Notes under the pieces: model-generated
The model's database searches: none
The model's input: only the letters and a program-made list of their open reading frames with translations
What the model was told of the DNA's origin: nothing
Shown: positions 34,514 to 42,453 of the stretch, in pieces
Numbering within the stretch: the stretch's first letter is position 1
Layout: every line of letters begins with the position of its first letter
Assembly: GCA_902587755.1 (NCBI GenBank)
Contig: CACIMN010000001.1
Span: forward strand, 1 to 64,000
DNA from: an uncultured Pelagibacteraceae bacterium
Lineage (GTDB): Bacteria > Pseudomonadota > Alphaproteobacteria > Pelagibacterales > Pelagibacteraceae
Length of the DNA stretch: 64,000 nt
Direction: 5' to 3'
Translations under genes and position numbers: made by a program

Positions 34514-35590
34514 TTATTTAAAAGCTAAATTATTTTCGTCAAATAAATGACATTTATTTAAATCAAAACTTAAGCTTAAATTGTCTCCAATATTAGCTGA
34601 ATTCTCACCATCTGTTTGAACAACTAATGGTTCTCCATCTTTCTCTAAATATAGAAATGTAGATGAACCCAATTTTTCAATTACGAACACCTTGCTATTC
34701 CAGCATTTTTCACCAGTATTAATTAATATATGTTCAGGTCTGATACCAATCTTTACACTATCGCCAGCTGAAACTTTATCTGAAGTTTTTGGAACAATAA
34801 TTTTTCCTTGTCCTGAAATTTCAACTTCGGTTCCAGAGCTATTAGAGCTTATAACTTTAGAATTGATAAAGTTCATCTTTGGTGAACCAATAAAACCACC
34901 AACAAATAAATTTTCTGGTTCATTGTATAATTTTAAAGGTGATCCTTTTTGAGATACTATTCCATGATCTAATACAACTATGTCATCTGCAAGTGTCATT
35001 GCTTCAGTTTGATCGTGAGTAACATAAATCATCGTTGCATTTAATTGATCATGTAATTTAGCAAGCTCTACTCTCATCTGAACTCTTAAAGCTGCATCTA
35101 AATTAGATAAAGGTTCATCAAATAAAAATACTTTTGGCTTTCTTGTAATTGCTCTACCAATTGCAACTCTTTGTCTTTGTCCTCCTGATAATTGTTTTGG
35201 TTTTCTCTCCAAGTATTCCTCAATTTGAAGAATTTTAGCAGCCTCCATAACTCTCTCTGTGATTTCTTCTTTAGATTTTTTTTCAATTTCTAAACCAAAA
35301 GCCATGTTATCGAACACTGTCATGTGTGGATACAAAGCATATGATTGAAAGACCATTGCTATATTTCTTTCTGATGGTGGAAGATCATTAATAACTTGTC
35401 CATCAATTGAAATTGTTCCTGAGTTAACCTCTTCTAAACCAGCAATCATTCTTAGCATCGTTGACTTACCACAACCACTTGGCCCAACAAATACAGTGAA
35501 AGATTCGCTTTTTATTTCTAGAGATACATCTTTGATTACATGTGTAGACCCAAAAGATTTATTTATATTCGAAATATTTATCTCTGCCAT
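34514..35590 (-). CDS. Sugar ABC transporter ATP-binding protein (MalK/UgpC/MsmK type)
   Basis: The 358-aa protein has Walker A GPSGCGKST, Q-loop VFQSYALYPHM, signature LSGGQRQRVAIGRAI, Walker B FLFDEPLSNLDAA, H-loop VTHDQTEA, and a C-terminal TOBE regulatory domain (about 240-355). It is convergent with the GH1 gene and separated by 39 bases. Because the upstream oligosaccharide operon lacks its own ATPase, this is the likely partner; it might also energise other importers, as MsmK does. Confidence 0.93.
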   Translation of the reverse strand: MAEINISNINKSFGSTHVIKDVSLEIKSESFTVFVGPSGCGKSTMLRMIAGLEEVNSGTISIDGQVINDLPPSERNIAMVFQSYALYPHMTVFDNMAFGLEIEKKSKEEITERVMEAAKILQIEEYLERKPKQLSGGQRQRVAIGRAITRKPKVFLFDEPLSNLDAALRVQMRVELAKLHDQLNATMIYVTHDQTEAMTLADDIVVLDHGIVSQKGSPLKLYNEPENLFVGGFIGSPKMNFINSKVISSNSSGTEVEISGQGKIIVPKTSDKVSAGDSVKIGIRPEHILINTGEKCWNSKVFVIEKLGSSTFLYLEKDGEPLVVQTDGENSANIGDNLSLSFDLNKCHLFDENNLAFK

Positions 35591-35682
35591 CTTGAGTTAA
35601 TATTGTTTTTAAGTATTTATTCATAATTTTTAAGTTAATTCAATCATGATTAATTTTATTAATTATGATATCTTTAACTAAA

Positions 35683-36675
35683 ATGAAAATTTTAAGAGAT
35701 AGTTTTGGTAGAACTTTTCCATATATAAGGCTTTCAATTACTGATGTATGTAACTTTAAATGTGGATATTGTTTACCTAATGGCTATCAAATTGATAAGA
35801 GTGACAATAGAAAATTTCTTCAGTTAGAAGAAATTAAACGTTTAGCAAAAGTTTTTTCAAAATTGGGTGTATGTAAAATTAGACTTACAGGTGGCGAACC
35901 AACGGTAAGAAAAGATTTTTTTGATATAATCAAGATCTTGAAAAATGAAGCTGGAATAAAAAAAGTTGTAATTACCACAAACGGTTATCACTTAGATAAA
36001 AAAGCAAAGATGTTTGTGGATAGTGGCTTAAATGGTATTAATATTAGTATTGATAGTTTGGATAGAAATACATTTAAAAAAGTTACAGGTCATGATCGAT
36101 TACCTGAGATTTTAAAAGGAATAAAAAATCTTCAAGATTTATATTTTGAAAATATTAAGATTAATGCCGTACTTTTAAATGGAATAAATTCATCTGATAA
36201 AGATTTTGAAACTTGGGCAGAATTTATTAAAGTGAACAAAGTTGATTTTAGATATATAGAATTAATGCAAACAGGAGATAACTTAGATTATTTTAAAAAA
36301 TACCATATATCCTCGAAAATCTTCAAAGAATACTTAAATAAACATTATTGGATTTTTCAAACATTAGGCAAGGATGCAGGACCATCACTAAATTTTATCA
36401 ATCCAGAATACAAAGGTAAATTTGGAATTATAGCGCCCTACTCTAAAGATTTTTGTAGAAGCTGTAATCGTTTAAGAATTACATCTAGAGGAGATTTGAG
36501 ATTATGCCTATTTGGCAACACTGGAATAAGTATAAGACATTTGTTGCAAAAAGATGATCAAATAGATGAATTGCAAGATCTCATAATGGGACAAATGAAG
36601 TTTAAAAAAGAAACCCACTATTTAGAGCTTGGTGAAACTGGTTTAACTAAAAATTTATCTACTACAGGTGGTTAA
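35683..36675 (+). CDS. moaA: GTP 3',8-cyclase (molybdenum cofactor synthesis)
   Basis: A radical-SAM enzyme making the first step from GTP to cyclic pyranopterin. The SAM cluster motif is TDVCNFKCGYCLPNG, the C-terminal second cluster is FCRSCNRLRI...LRLCLF, and the protein ends in the conserved Gly-Gly (STTGG). I prefer the ATG at 35683 because the distance to the first Cys then matches other MoaA proteins; an in-frame ATG at 35665 is the alternative. Its stop overlaps moaC. No molybdenum-cofactor riboswitch is evident in the short leader. Confidence 0.95.
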   Translation: MKILRDSFGRTFPYIRLSITDVCNFKCGYCLPNGYQIDKSDNRKFLQLEEIKRLAKVFSKLGVCKIRLTGGEPTVRKDFFDIIKILKNEAGIKKVVITTNGYHLDKKAKMFVDSGLNGINISIDSLDRNTFKKVTGHDRLPEILKGIKNLQDLYFENIKINAVLLNGINSSDKDFETWAEFIKVNKVDFRYIELMQTGDNLDYFKKYHISSKIFKEYLNKHYWIFQTLGKDAGPSLNFINPEYKGKFGIIAPYSKDFCRSCNRLRITSRGDLRLCLFGNTGISIRHLLQKDDQIDELQDLIMGQMKFKKETHYLELGETGLTKNLSTTGG

Positions 36676-37235
36676 TGTCTAAATTAAAAATTATAAATCA
36701 AGAGGAACTTAAAGATTGGGCGAAAGAAGTATTTAAAAAAAATTCTTTCAACATGGTTGATGTTTCTTCAAAAAAAGAAACTTTTAGAAGAGCCCTTGCG
36801 TCAGGTAAAATTTATGTTGGAAAAGAAGTTTTTGATCTAATTAAAAATAAAAAGATGCCTAAGGGAGACCCAATTACATTAGCTGAGGTATCAGCTGTAT
36901 TAGGTGTAAAAAAAGCAAGTGAACTTATTCCTTTATGTCACCCACTTCCAATTGACCATACAGCTACCAAAATAATTATGAATGAATTAGACAGTTCATT
37001 AGAAGTTTTTTGTGTGGTCTCAGCGGTGGCAAAAACGGGTGTTGAGATGGAAGCTATAATGGGTGTTAACTCTGCCTTGATAACAATTTACGATTTAAGC
37101 AAAATAGTAAATCCACATCTTAAAATTGATAATGTGAAATTGTTAATTAAAGAAGGTGGAAAAAGTGGATTGTGGAAAAACCCTGATGGGCTTCCAGATT
37201 TTTTAAAAAATATTTTTTATGAAAATATCAGTTGA
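36675..37235 (+). CDS. moaC: Cyclic pyranopterin monophosphate synthase
   Basis: The protein (186 aa, slightly longer than usual because of an N-terminal extension of about 20 residues) has the MoaC motifs FNMVDVSSKKETFRRALASG, KKASELIPLCHPLPI and SAVAKTGVEMEAIMGVNSAL. It completes cyclic pyranopterin formation after MoaA. Its start overlaps moaA by one base and its end overlaps moaD by 17 bases. Confidence 0.95.
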   Translation: MSKLKIINQEELKDWAKEVFKKNSFNMVDVSSKKETFRRALASGKIYVGKEVFDLIKNKKMPKGDPITLAEVSAVLGVKKASELIPLCHPLPIDHTATKIIMNELDSSLEVFCVVSAVAKTGVEMEAIMGVNSALITIYDLSKIVNPHLKIDNVKLLIKEGGKSGLWKNPDGLPDFLKNIFYENIS

Positions 37236-37488
37236 ACTATTTGGCGCGGCTAGAGAATTTAGTAATAAATCACATTTAGACTTTGATTTAATTGAAAATT
37301 CCTCAATTAAAGATCTTAGAAACCATATGATAAACTTTATTGATTTAAATTTTAAAGGAAATGAAACATTCAAAAAAATTATCAAATCATCAGCTTTTTG
37401 TTCATCAGATGATAAAATTGTCTCAGACAATTATAAAATAGTTAAAAAACAAAACTTTAGCATTATACCTCCAATAGGAGGCGGTTAA
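37219..37488 (+). CDS. moaD: Molybdopterin synthase sulfur-carrier subunit
   Basis: The 89-aa beta-grasp protein begins MKISVELFGAAREF and ends IIPPIGGG, with the free C-terminal Gly-Gly that is thiocarboxylated to carry sulfur. It starts within the 3' end of moaC and its stop overlaps the moaE ATG (TAATG). It pairs with MoaE to convert cyclic pyranopterin to molybdopterin. No MoeB activating-enzyme gene is in the window. Confidence 0.92.
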   Translation: MKISVELFGAAREFSNKSHLDFDLIENSSIKDLRNHMINFIDLNFKGNETFKKIIKSSAFCSSDDKIVSDNYKIVKKQNFSIIPPIGGG

Positions 37489-37934
37489 TGCTACATATTA
37501 AAATTATTGATTCTTCAAAAAATGAAAAAATTGAAATTTCAAAAGCGGAAAAATTTTTAAATAAATCTAAATTTGGAGCTGTAATATATTTTGTTGGAAC
37601 TGTAAGAGATTTAAATGAAAATAAGATAGTAACTGGTATTACATATGACACCAAAGATAGTATGGTTATAAAAAGTTTTGAGGAAATTTACGAAGAGGCA
37701 GATAATAAATTAAATATAAAAGAGAAATCAGTATTTATAGAGCATGTTAAAGGATATGTAGGTTTAAAAGAAAAAAGTATTATTATTGGTGTAGCTTGTA
37801 AACATAGAGATGAAGCATTTGTATTATCTAGATATATAATTGAAGAGATTAAAAAAAGATCACCAATTTGGAAAAAAGAACATTATAAAAATGAAGAAAG
37901 TGAATGGTTAAAAGGGATATCTATAAATAATTAA
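37488..37934 (+). CDS. moaE: Molybdopterin synthase catalytic subunit
   Basis: The 148-aa protein shows MoaE features: FGAVIYFVGTVRDLN (GxVRD-like), VFIEHVKGYVGLKEKSIIIGV with the His-Val-x-Gly core, KHRDEAFVLSRYIIEEIKKRSPIWKKE with the active-site Lys. It forms a heterotetramer with MoaD. It is followed after one base by msrP, which uses the product cofactor. Confidence 0.95.
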   Translation: MLHIKIIDSSKNEKIEISKAEKFLNKSKFGAVIYFVGTVRDLNENKIVTGITYDTKDSMVIKSFEEIYEEADNKLNIKEKSVFIEHVKGYVGLKEKSIIIGVACKHRDEAFVLSRYIIEEIKKRSPIWKKEHYKNEESEWLKGISINN

Positions 37935-37935
37935 A

Positions 37936-38841
37936 ATGATAAAGTTTAAAAATTCAGAAATTACACCAGAAAATATTTATAAAAAGAGAAGATCTTTCAT
38001 TAAATCTATAGGTCTTGGTGCAAGCTCTTTAGCGATATCTGCTATACCTTTTGCTAATAAATCTTCAGCGAGTGAAAGAGATAAATTAACAAGTTATAAA
38101 GATATAACGACTTATAATAATTATTATGAGTTTGGAACATCAAAAAGTGACCCTTATAAAAATTCTCAAACATTTAAAACAACTCCTTGGGAAATAGCTA
38201 TTGAAGGAGAGGTTGAAAAACCAATTAAATTATCTATGGAGGAAATCTCAGAAATGTTTGTTTCTGAGGAAAGAATATATCGATTAAGATGTGTTGAGGG
38301 TTGGTCAATGGTTATTCCATGGATGGGCTTTTCTTTAAGCGAATTACTTTCAAAGGTTAATCCAACTAATAAGGCGAAATTTGTTGAATTTGAAAGTGTA
38401 TACGATCCCGCACAAATGAAAGGCCAAAGATACCCTGTTTTAAATTGGCCATACAATGAAGGCTTAAGAATTGATGAAGCAATGCATCCTTTAACAACTG
38501 TTGTTACTGGCTTGTATGGTAAAAAACTCCCCAATCAAAATGGGGCGCCGCTAAGAATATTTATTCCATGGAAGTATGGTTTTAAAAGTGCCAAAGCAAT
38601 TGTTAAAATTAAATTTGTAGAAAATATGCCTACTTCTTCATGGATGTGGGCTTCGCCTAGAGAATATGGATTTTACTCAAATGTTAATCCTAATGTTAAT
38701 CATCCAAGATGGTCACAAGCAACTGAAAGAGTAATTGGAGAAGGTGTATGGGCTCCAAGGATTAAAACTTTAATGTTTAATGGCTATGGTGATGAAGTAG
38801 CAAATTTATATACTGGTATGGATCTTAAAAAATATTTTTAA
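37936..38841 (+). CDS. msrP: Periplasmic methionine sulfoxide reductase, molybdoenzyme subunit
   Basis: The 301-aa protein (YedY) has a Tat signal KKRRSFIKSIG, followed by a hydrophobic stretch, for export of the folded cofactor-loaded enzyme. Cys119 in YRLRCVEGWSMVIPWMGF is the molybdenum ligand, and FIPWKYGFKSAKAIVKI is a family motif. It repairs oxidised methionines in periplasmic proteins, taking electrons from MsrQ. Direct fusion to the moa genes suggests that this enzyme is a main, perhaps the main, user of the cofactor here. Confidence 0.95.
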   Translation: MIKFKNSEITPENIYKKRRSFIKSIGLGASSLAISAIPFANKSSASERDKLTSYKDITTYNNYYEFGTSKSDPYKNSQTFKTTPWEIAIEGEVEKPIKLSMEEISEMFVSEERIYRLRCVEGWSMVIPWMGFSLSELLSKVNPTNKAKFVEFESVYDPAQMKGQRYPVLNWPYNEGLRIDEAMHPLTTVVTGLYGKKLPNQNGAPLRIFIPWKYGFKSAKAIVKIKFVENMPTSSWMWASPREYGFYSNVNPNVNHPRWSQATERVIGEGVWAPRIKTLMFNGYGDEVANLYTGMDLKKYF

Positions 38842-39425
38842 TGCAAAAATATTTAAAGCCTAGTGTATTTATTTTAAGCACAATTCCTATTTTAGTAATC
38901 TTATACAAAATTTTTTTAAATAAATTAGGTCCTGAACCAGTTAAAGAAATTACTCATTTTACAGGTGAGTGGACATTAATTTTTCTTTGCCTTACACTTT
39001 CCATGAGCCCGCTTAAAAGACTTACAAATTTATCTGTTTGGGTAAGTTTTAGAAGAACATTAGGATTATTTGTTTTTTTTTATGCAACACTTCATTTGTT
39101 AACCTATGTTGGATTAGATTATAGATTTGATTGGCAACCAATATTAGATGATGTTGTCAAAAAAAAATATATATTTATTGGTTTTGCTGCATGGCTATTA
39201 TTAATTCCTTTGGCGATTACCTCATCAAAAAAAATGGTAAAGTTACTTAAAAATAATTGGAAAAAATTACATAGATTGGTTTATATAATAGCCATTTTTG
39301 GATCTCTTCATTATATATGGTTATCAAAAACGATTTTTTTTAAGCCTTTAATATACTTTATAATAATAATAGTGTTATTGGCTTTTAGAATAAAAATAAA
39401 AAATAGAAATGTAAATTATGGATGA
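38841..39425 (+). CDS. msrQ: Haem-binding membrane subunit of MsrPQ
   Basis: The 194-aa protein has five to six membrane helices and the ferric-reductase-like YedZ motifs: FTGEWTLIFLCLTLSMSPL, FRRTLGLFVFFYATLHLLTYV with a haem-ligand His, and LHRLVYIIAIFGSLHYIWLSK with further His residues. It passes electrons from the quinone pool to MsrP. Start overlaps msrP by one base; stop overlaps the DUF1244 gene by 8 bases. Confidence 0.93.
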   Translation: MQKYLKPSVFILSTIPILVILYKIFLNKLGPEPVKEITHFTGEWTLIFLCLTLSMSPLKRLTNLSVWVSFRRTLGLFVFFYATLHLLTYVGLDYRFDWQPILDDVVKKKYIFIGFAAWLLLIPLAITSSKKMVKLLKNNWKKLHRLVYIIAIFGSLHYIWLSKTIFFKPLIYFIIIIVLLAFRIKIKNRNVNYG

Positions 39426-39663
39426 GAGACTCAAAAAAGATATTCAATCAGCTACTCTTGAAAGACTTATTAAACATTTAGACGCTAGAAAGGATGTGCA
39501 AAATATTGATCTCATGAATTTAGCTGGTTTTTGCAGAAACTGTTTATCTAGATGGTATAGAGAAGAAGCAGAAAAAAAAGGTATAAAAATTTCAGATCCT
39601 GATGCAAGGGAGCATGTATATGGAATGCCTTATTCTGAATGGAAAGAAAAATATCAAAAGTAA
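39418..39663 (+). CDS. DUF1244 family protein
   Basis: The 81-aa protein matches the small conserved proteobacterial family DUF1244: TLERLIKHLDARKDVQNIDL, FCRNCLSRWYREEAEKKG with a CxxC-type pair and HVYGMPYSEWKEKYQ at the end. Function unknown to me; the two close Cys suggest metal or redox chemistry. It overlaps msrQ by 8 bases and is the last rightward gene of the cluster, converging on moaB. Confidence 0.9.
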   Translation: MDERLKKDIQSATLERLIKHLDARKDVQNIDLMNLAGFCRNCLSRWYREEAEKKGIKISDPDAREHVYGMPYSEWKEKYQK

Positions 39664-40164
39664 TTATTTTTCTTTTAATCTAGGAAACAATTCAACAAAA
39701 TTACAAGGTTTGTGATTAACATCTAATTGATGTTTCAAAATTCCATCCCATGCATCAGTCACTCCTCCTGATGAACCAGGTAATGCAAATATATATTTGC
39801 CATTTGATAATGCAGCGCATGCCCTGGATTGTATAGATGAAGTTCCAACTGTTTTTAGACTTATTGTTCTAAAAACCTCTCCAAATCCGGGTATATGTTT
39901 ATCTGCAATTTCATTTACTGCTTCAGGAGTTATATCTCTCCCAGTTAGACCTGTTCCTCCAGTAGTGATTATGACATCTATATTTTTTTGATTTGTCCAT
40001 TCTTTTAAAATTTTAACAATATCCTCTTTATTATCTTTACAAATTTTTCTATCGATCAATTTATGCTTAGCCTCTTTAATTTTTTCAACCAGGATTGCGC
40101 CTGATTTATCATTATCAAAAGTTCTTGTATCTGTTACAGTTAATAAAGCTATATTGACATCCAT
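39664..40164 (-). CDS. moaB: Molybdopterin adenylyltransferase-like protein (MoaB/MogA)
   Basis: The 166-aa protein has the MoCF-domain motifs VIITTGGTGLTGRDITPEAV and ALPGSSGGVTDAWDGIL. It activates molybdopterin by adenylylation before metal insertion. It abuts DUF1244 tail to tail and diverges from the TauE-like gene by only 9 bases. MoeA, needed for metal insertion, is not in the window. Confidence 0.92.
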   Translation of the reverse strand: MDVNIALLTVTDTRTFDNDKSGAILVEKIKEAKHKLIDRKICKDNKEDIVKILKEWTNQKNIDVIITTGGTGLTGRDITPEAVNEIADKHIPGFGEVFRTISLKTVGTSSIQSRACAALSNGKYIFALPGSSGGVTDAWDGILKHQLDVNHKPCNFVELFPRLKEK

Positions 40165-40173
40165 AATTTATAA

Positions 40174-40920
40174 ATGATTATATTATCAATTCTTTTCTTT
40201 GTAACTGCATTAATATACTCAAGTGTTGGTTTTGGGGGAGGCTCAACATATCTTGCAATACTTTTAATTTGGGGTGTACCTTACACAATATTTCCCGTTA
40301 TAGCTCTTGTATGTAATATTATTGTTGTATCTGGTAATTCTATCAATTTTTTAAGATCTAAAAATATAAACTTTAATTTACTTTTTCCTTATTTAATTGG
40401 CTCAATTCCTTTTGCATTTATTGGAGGATCAATAACAATTGAAAAAAGTTTATTTGAGATTTTATTATTTTGTGTTTTGTTTGTTGCAGGCATTTTTTTA
40501 CTAATTCAGAGTAAATCTTTTAGTGAAGAAAAAATTAAAATTAACCAAATACCAAAATTAATATCAATTTCTATTGGATCAATAATTGGCTTTATTTCAG
40601 GTATAGTAGGAATTGGTGGAGGAATTTTTTTAAGCCCTCTTCTATTTTTAATGAAAGCTGGATATCCTAGACATATTACCAGTAGTGCATCTTTATTTAT
40701 ATTAATCAATTCTATCTTTGGAATAGCTGGACAGCTAACAAAAGATCAGATTTTAGATCAGGTAATTATCTATTGGCCATTATTTTTATCGGTACTTGTT
40801 GGAGGACAAATTGGTAGTGTATTAAACATTAAATTTCTACCAAACAAGATATTAGCTCTACTAACTTCTTTTCTTGTTATTTTTGTCGCAATAAGAATAG
40901 GAATTAAACTTATAGCTTAA
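40174..40920 (+). CDS. TauE/SafE family membrane transporter
   Basis: The 248-aa, all-hydrophobic protein has about eight helices and the two internally repeated signatures of the family, ALIYSSVGFGGGSTYLAILL and GFISGIVGIGGGIFLSPLLF. Such proteins export sulfite, sulfoacetate or other organic anions. Its position beside molybdopterin and MsrPQ genes hints at sulfur-compound or oxyanion transport, but the substrate is unproven. Confidence 0.9.
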   Translation: MIILSILFFVTALIYSSVGFGGGSTYLAILLIWGVPYTIFPVIALVCNIIVVSGNSINFLRSKNINFNLLFPYLIGSIPFAFIGGSITIEKSLFEILLFCVLFVAGIFLLIQSKSFSEEKIKINQIPKLISISIGSIIGFISGIVGIGGGIFLSPLLFLMKAGYPRHITSSASLFILINSIFGIAGQLTKDQILDQVIIYWPLFLSVLVGGQIGSVLNIKFLPNKILALLTSFLVIFVAIRIGIKLIA

Positions 40921-40957
40921 TATTGAATAAATTTGCTTTTAAGATATTTAGAGAATT

Positions 40958-41548
40958 ATGAAAAATATTAAGCCTTTTGGTCCATCTATAGGAAAAACAA
41001 AAATTTCAAAGAAATTTTTAGATATCTTAAATAAAGAAATTGACAATAAAGATTTAACAAAAAAGAACGATTATAGCTCCAAACTAGCTAGTCAAATTAA
41101 AAAAGAAATTAAAATTTCAAATAATTTTATAAAAAAAAATTTAGAAAGAGAAATAAAAAAAAATATCAAAGATTTTCTTAAAAATGAAAAAATTAAAAAA
41201 GTTAAAGATATAAAAATATTAAATTTATGGGTAGTTAGCCAATTTAAAAATGAATATAATCCTATTCATTATCATGACGGAGATTTATCTGGTGTAGGAT
41301 ATTTAAAAATCCCAAAAGATATGACTAAAAACAAACTTTTAAAAAATAAAAAAGATAAGACTAATGGCACAATTGATTTTATAAATGGACAAAGAGGTTT
41401 TTTAAGCAGAAGCATTTTTAATATTGAGCCTAAAGAACGAGATTTACTAATTTTTCCAAACTATTTAATGCATACTGCATATCCTTTTAATATTAATTCT
41501 GAAAGAAGATCTTTTTCTTTTAATGTTAAAATCATTTTTAAAAAATAA
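40958..41548 (+). CDS. Putative Fe(II)/2OG oxygenase-like protein
   Basis: The first 90 residues of this 196-aa protein are Lys-rich without recognised motifs. The rest fits a cupin/2OG oxygenase core: NPIHYHDGDLSGVGYLKIP (His104, His106, Asp109), a Lys-rich loop, then RDLLIFPNYLMHTAYPF with distal His172 and Arg183/Arg184 in SERRSFSF. This pattern resembles the phage and marine TIGR02466-like group. Its stop overlaps the methyltransferase start (TAATG). Substrate unknown. Confidence 0.72.
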   Translation: MKNIKPFGPSIGKTKISKKFLDILNKEIDNKDLTKKNDYSSKLASQIKKEIKISNNFIKKNLEREIKKNIKDFLKNEKIKKVKDIKILNLWVVSQFKNEYNPIHYHDGDLSGVGYLKIPKDMTKNKLLKNKKDKTNGTIDFINGQRGFLSRSIFNIEPKERDLLIFPNYLMHTAYPFNINSERRSFSFNVKIIFKK

Positions 41549-42453
41549 TGATTAACAAAGATTTTTTTAAAAAAATAAGAATATTAGATGGAGGAATGGG
41601 TCAAGAATTACTTGCAAGAGGGATGAAGCCAAATTCAACACTATGGAGTGCTAATGCAATATTGGATGCAAATTATCATCAACTTGTTTTAGATACCCAC
41701 ATTGATTTCATAAAAGCAGGCGCAGAAGTTATTGTCACTACAACTTTTGCAACACGACAAAAACGTTTAAAAGAGAATAGCCTTTTAGATAAATTTGAGT
41801 ATTTAAATCAAAAAGCTGGTGAAATTGCCCAGGCTGCAAAACAAAATTTTCCTAATACTTATATTGCTGGCGGTATACCCCCTCAAAATTTAACATATGA
41901 AGCAGATAATAGAGATGAAATTGAAATTATTGAAAACTTTCATAGTCAGGCAAAGACGTTAAATCCATATGTTGATTTTTTTTACTTTGATGTTTGGAGT
42001 AGTATTAAAGAGGTTAAATGTGGGATAGATGCAGTGAAAGAATTTAAAAAACCTTATTTAGTTGGATTACATATATCTGAAGGAACTACTTTACCAAGTG
42101 GGGAAAAGATCAAAGATATAAAAAATATAATTGATGAAAATGCTCTTGGAGTGATGTTGTCATGTGTTTCTCCCGAAAATTTTGAGAAAAATTTAGAGGA
42201 ATTAAGAAGTTTAAACATACCTTTTGGTTTTAAATTGAATGGCTTTGTTACCACTAAACTAAAACAAATTTATACAACAGTTTTTTTAGGTAAAAAATCT
42301 AATCCAAATGAAATTTTAGGAAAAAGACAAGATTTGACACCAACTAGAATTCAAGAAATTGCTAAAAAATTTAAAGACGCTGGAGCAACTATTCTTGGAG
42401 GATGCTGTGAAACAAATCCTTCACATATTGAAGCAATCGCAAAAATTAAGTAA
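41548..42453 (+). CDS. Homocysteine S-methyltransferase family protein
   Basis: The 301-aa TIM-barrel protein opens with RILDGGMGQELLARG and carries the zinc Cys triad: Cys206 in GVMLSCVSPENF and Cys286/Cys287 in GGCCETNPSHI. It transfers a methyl group (from S-methylmethionine, betaine or a dimethylsulfonium compound) to homocysteine to give methionine; the donor is not decidable. It is coupled to the 2OG oxygenase upstream and shows no leader for a SAM riboswitch. Confidence 0.9.
   Translation: MINKDFFKKIRILDGGMGQELLARGMKPNSTLWSANAILDANYHQLVLDTHIDFIKAGAEVIVTTTFATRQKRLKENSLLDKFEYLNQKAGEIAQAAKQNFPNTYIAGGIPPQNLTYEADNRDEIEIIENFHSQAKTLNPYVDFFYFDVWSSIKEVKCGIDAVKEFKKPYLVGLHISEGTTLPSGEKIKDIKNIIDENALGVMLSCVSPENFEKNLEELRSLNIPFGFKLNGFVTTKLKQIYTTVFLGKKSNPNEILGKRQDLTPTRIQEIAKKFKDAGATILGGCCETNPSHIEAIAKIK

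Noticed and set aside
35591-35682. Possible molybdenum-cofactor riboswitch before moaA
   Set aside because: The leader is under 100 bases, AT-rich and lacks GC stems or recognisable riboswitch motifs.
37463-37488. Triple Gly at the MoaD (and ThiS) C terminus as an anomaly
   Set aside because: Only the last two Gly are needed for thiocarboxylate formation, and an extra Gly before them is common in these carriers.
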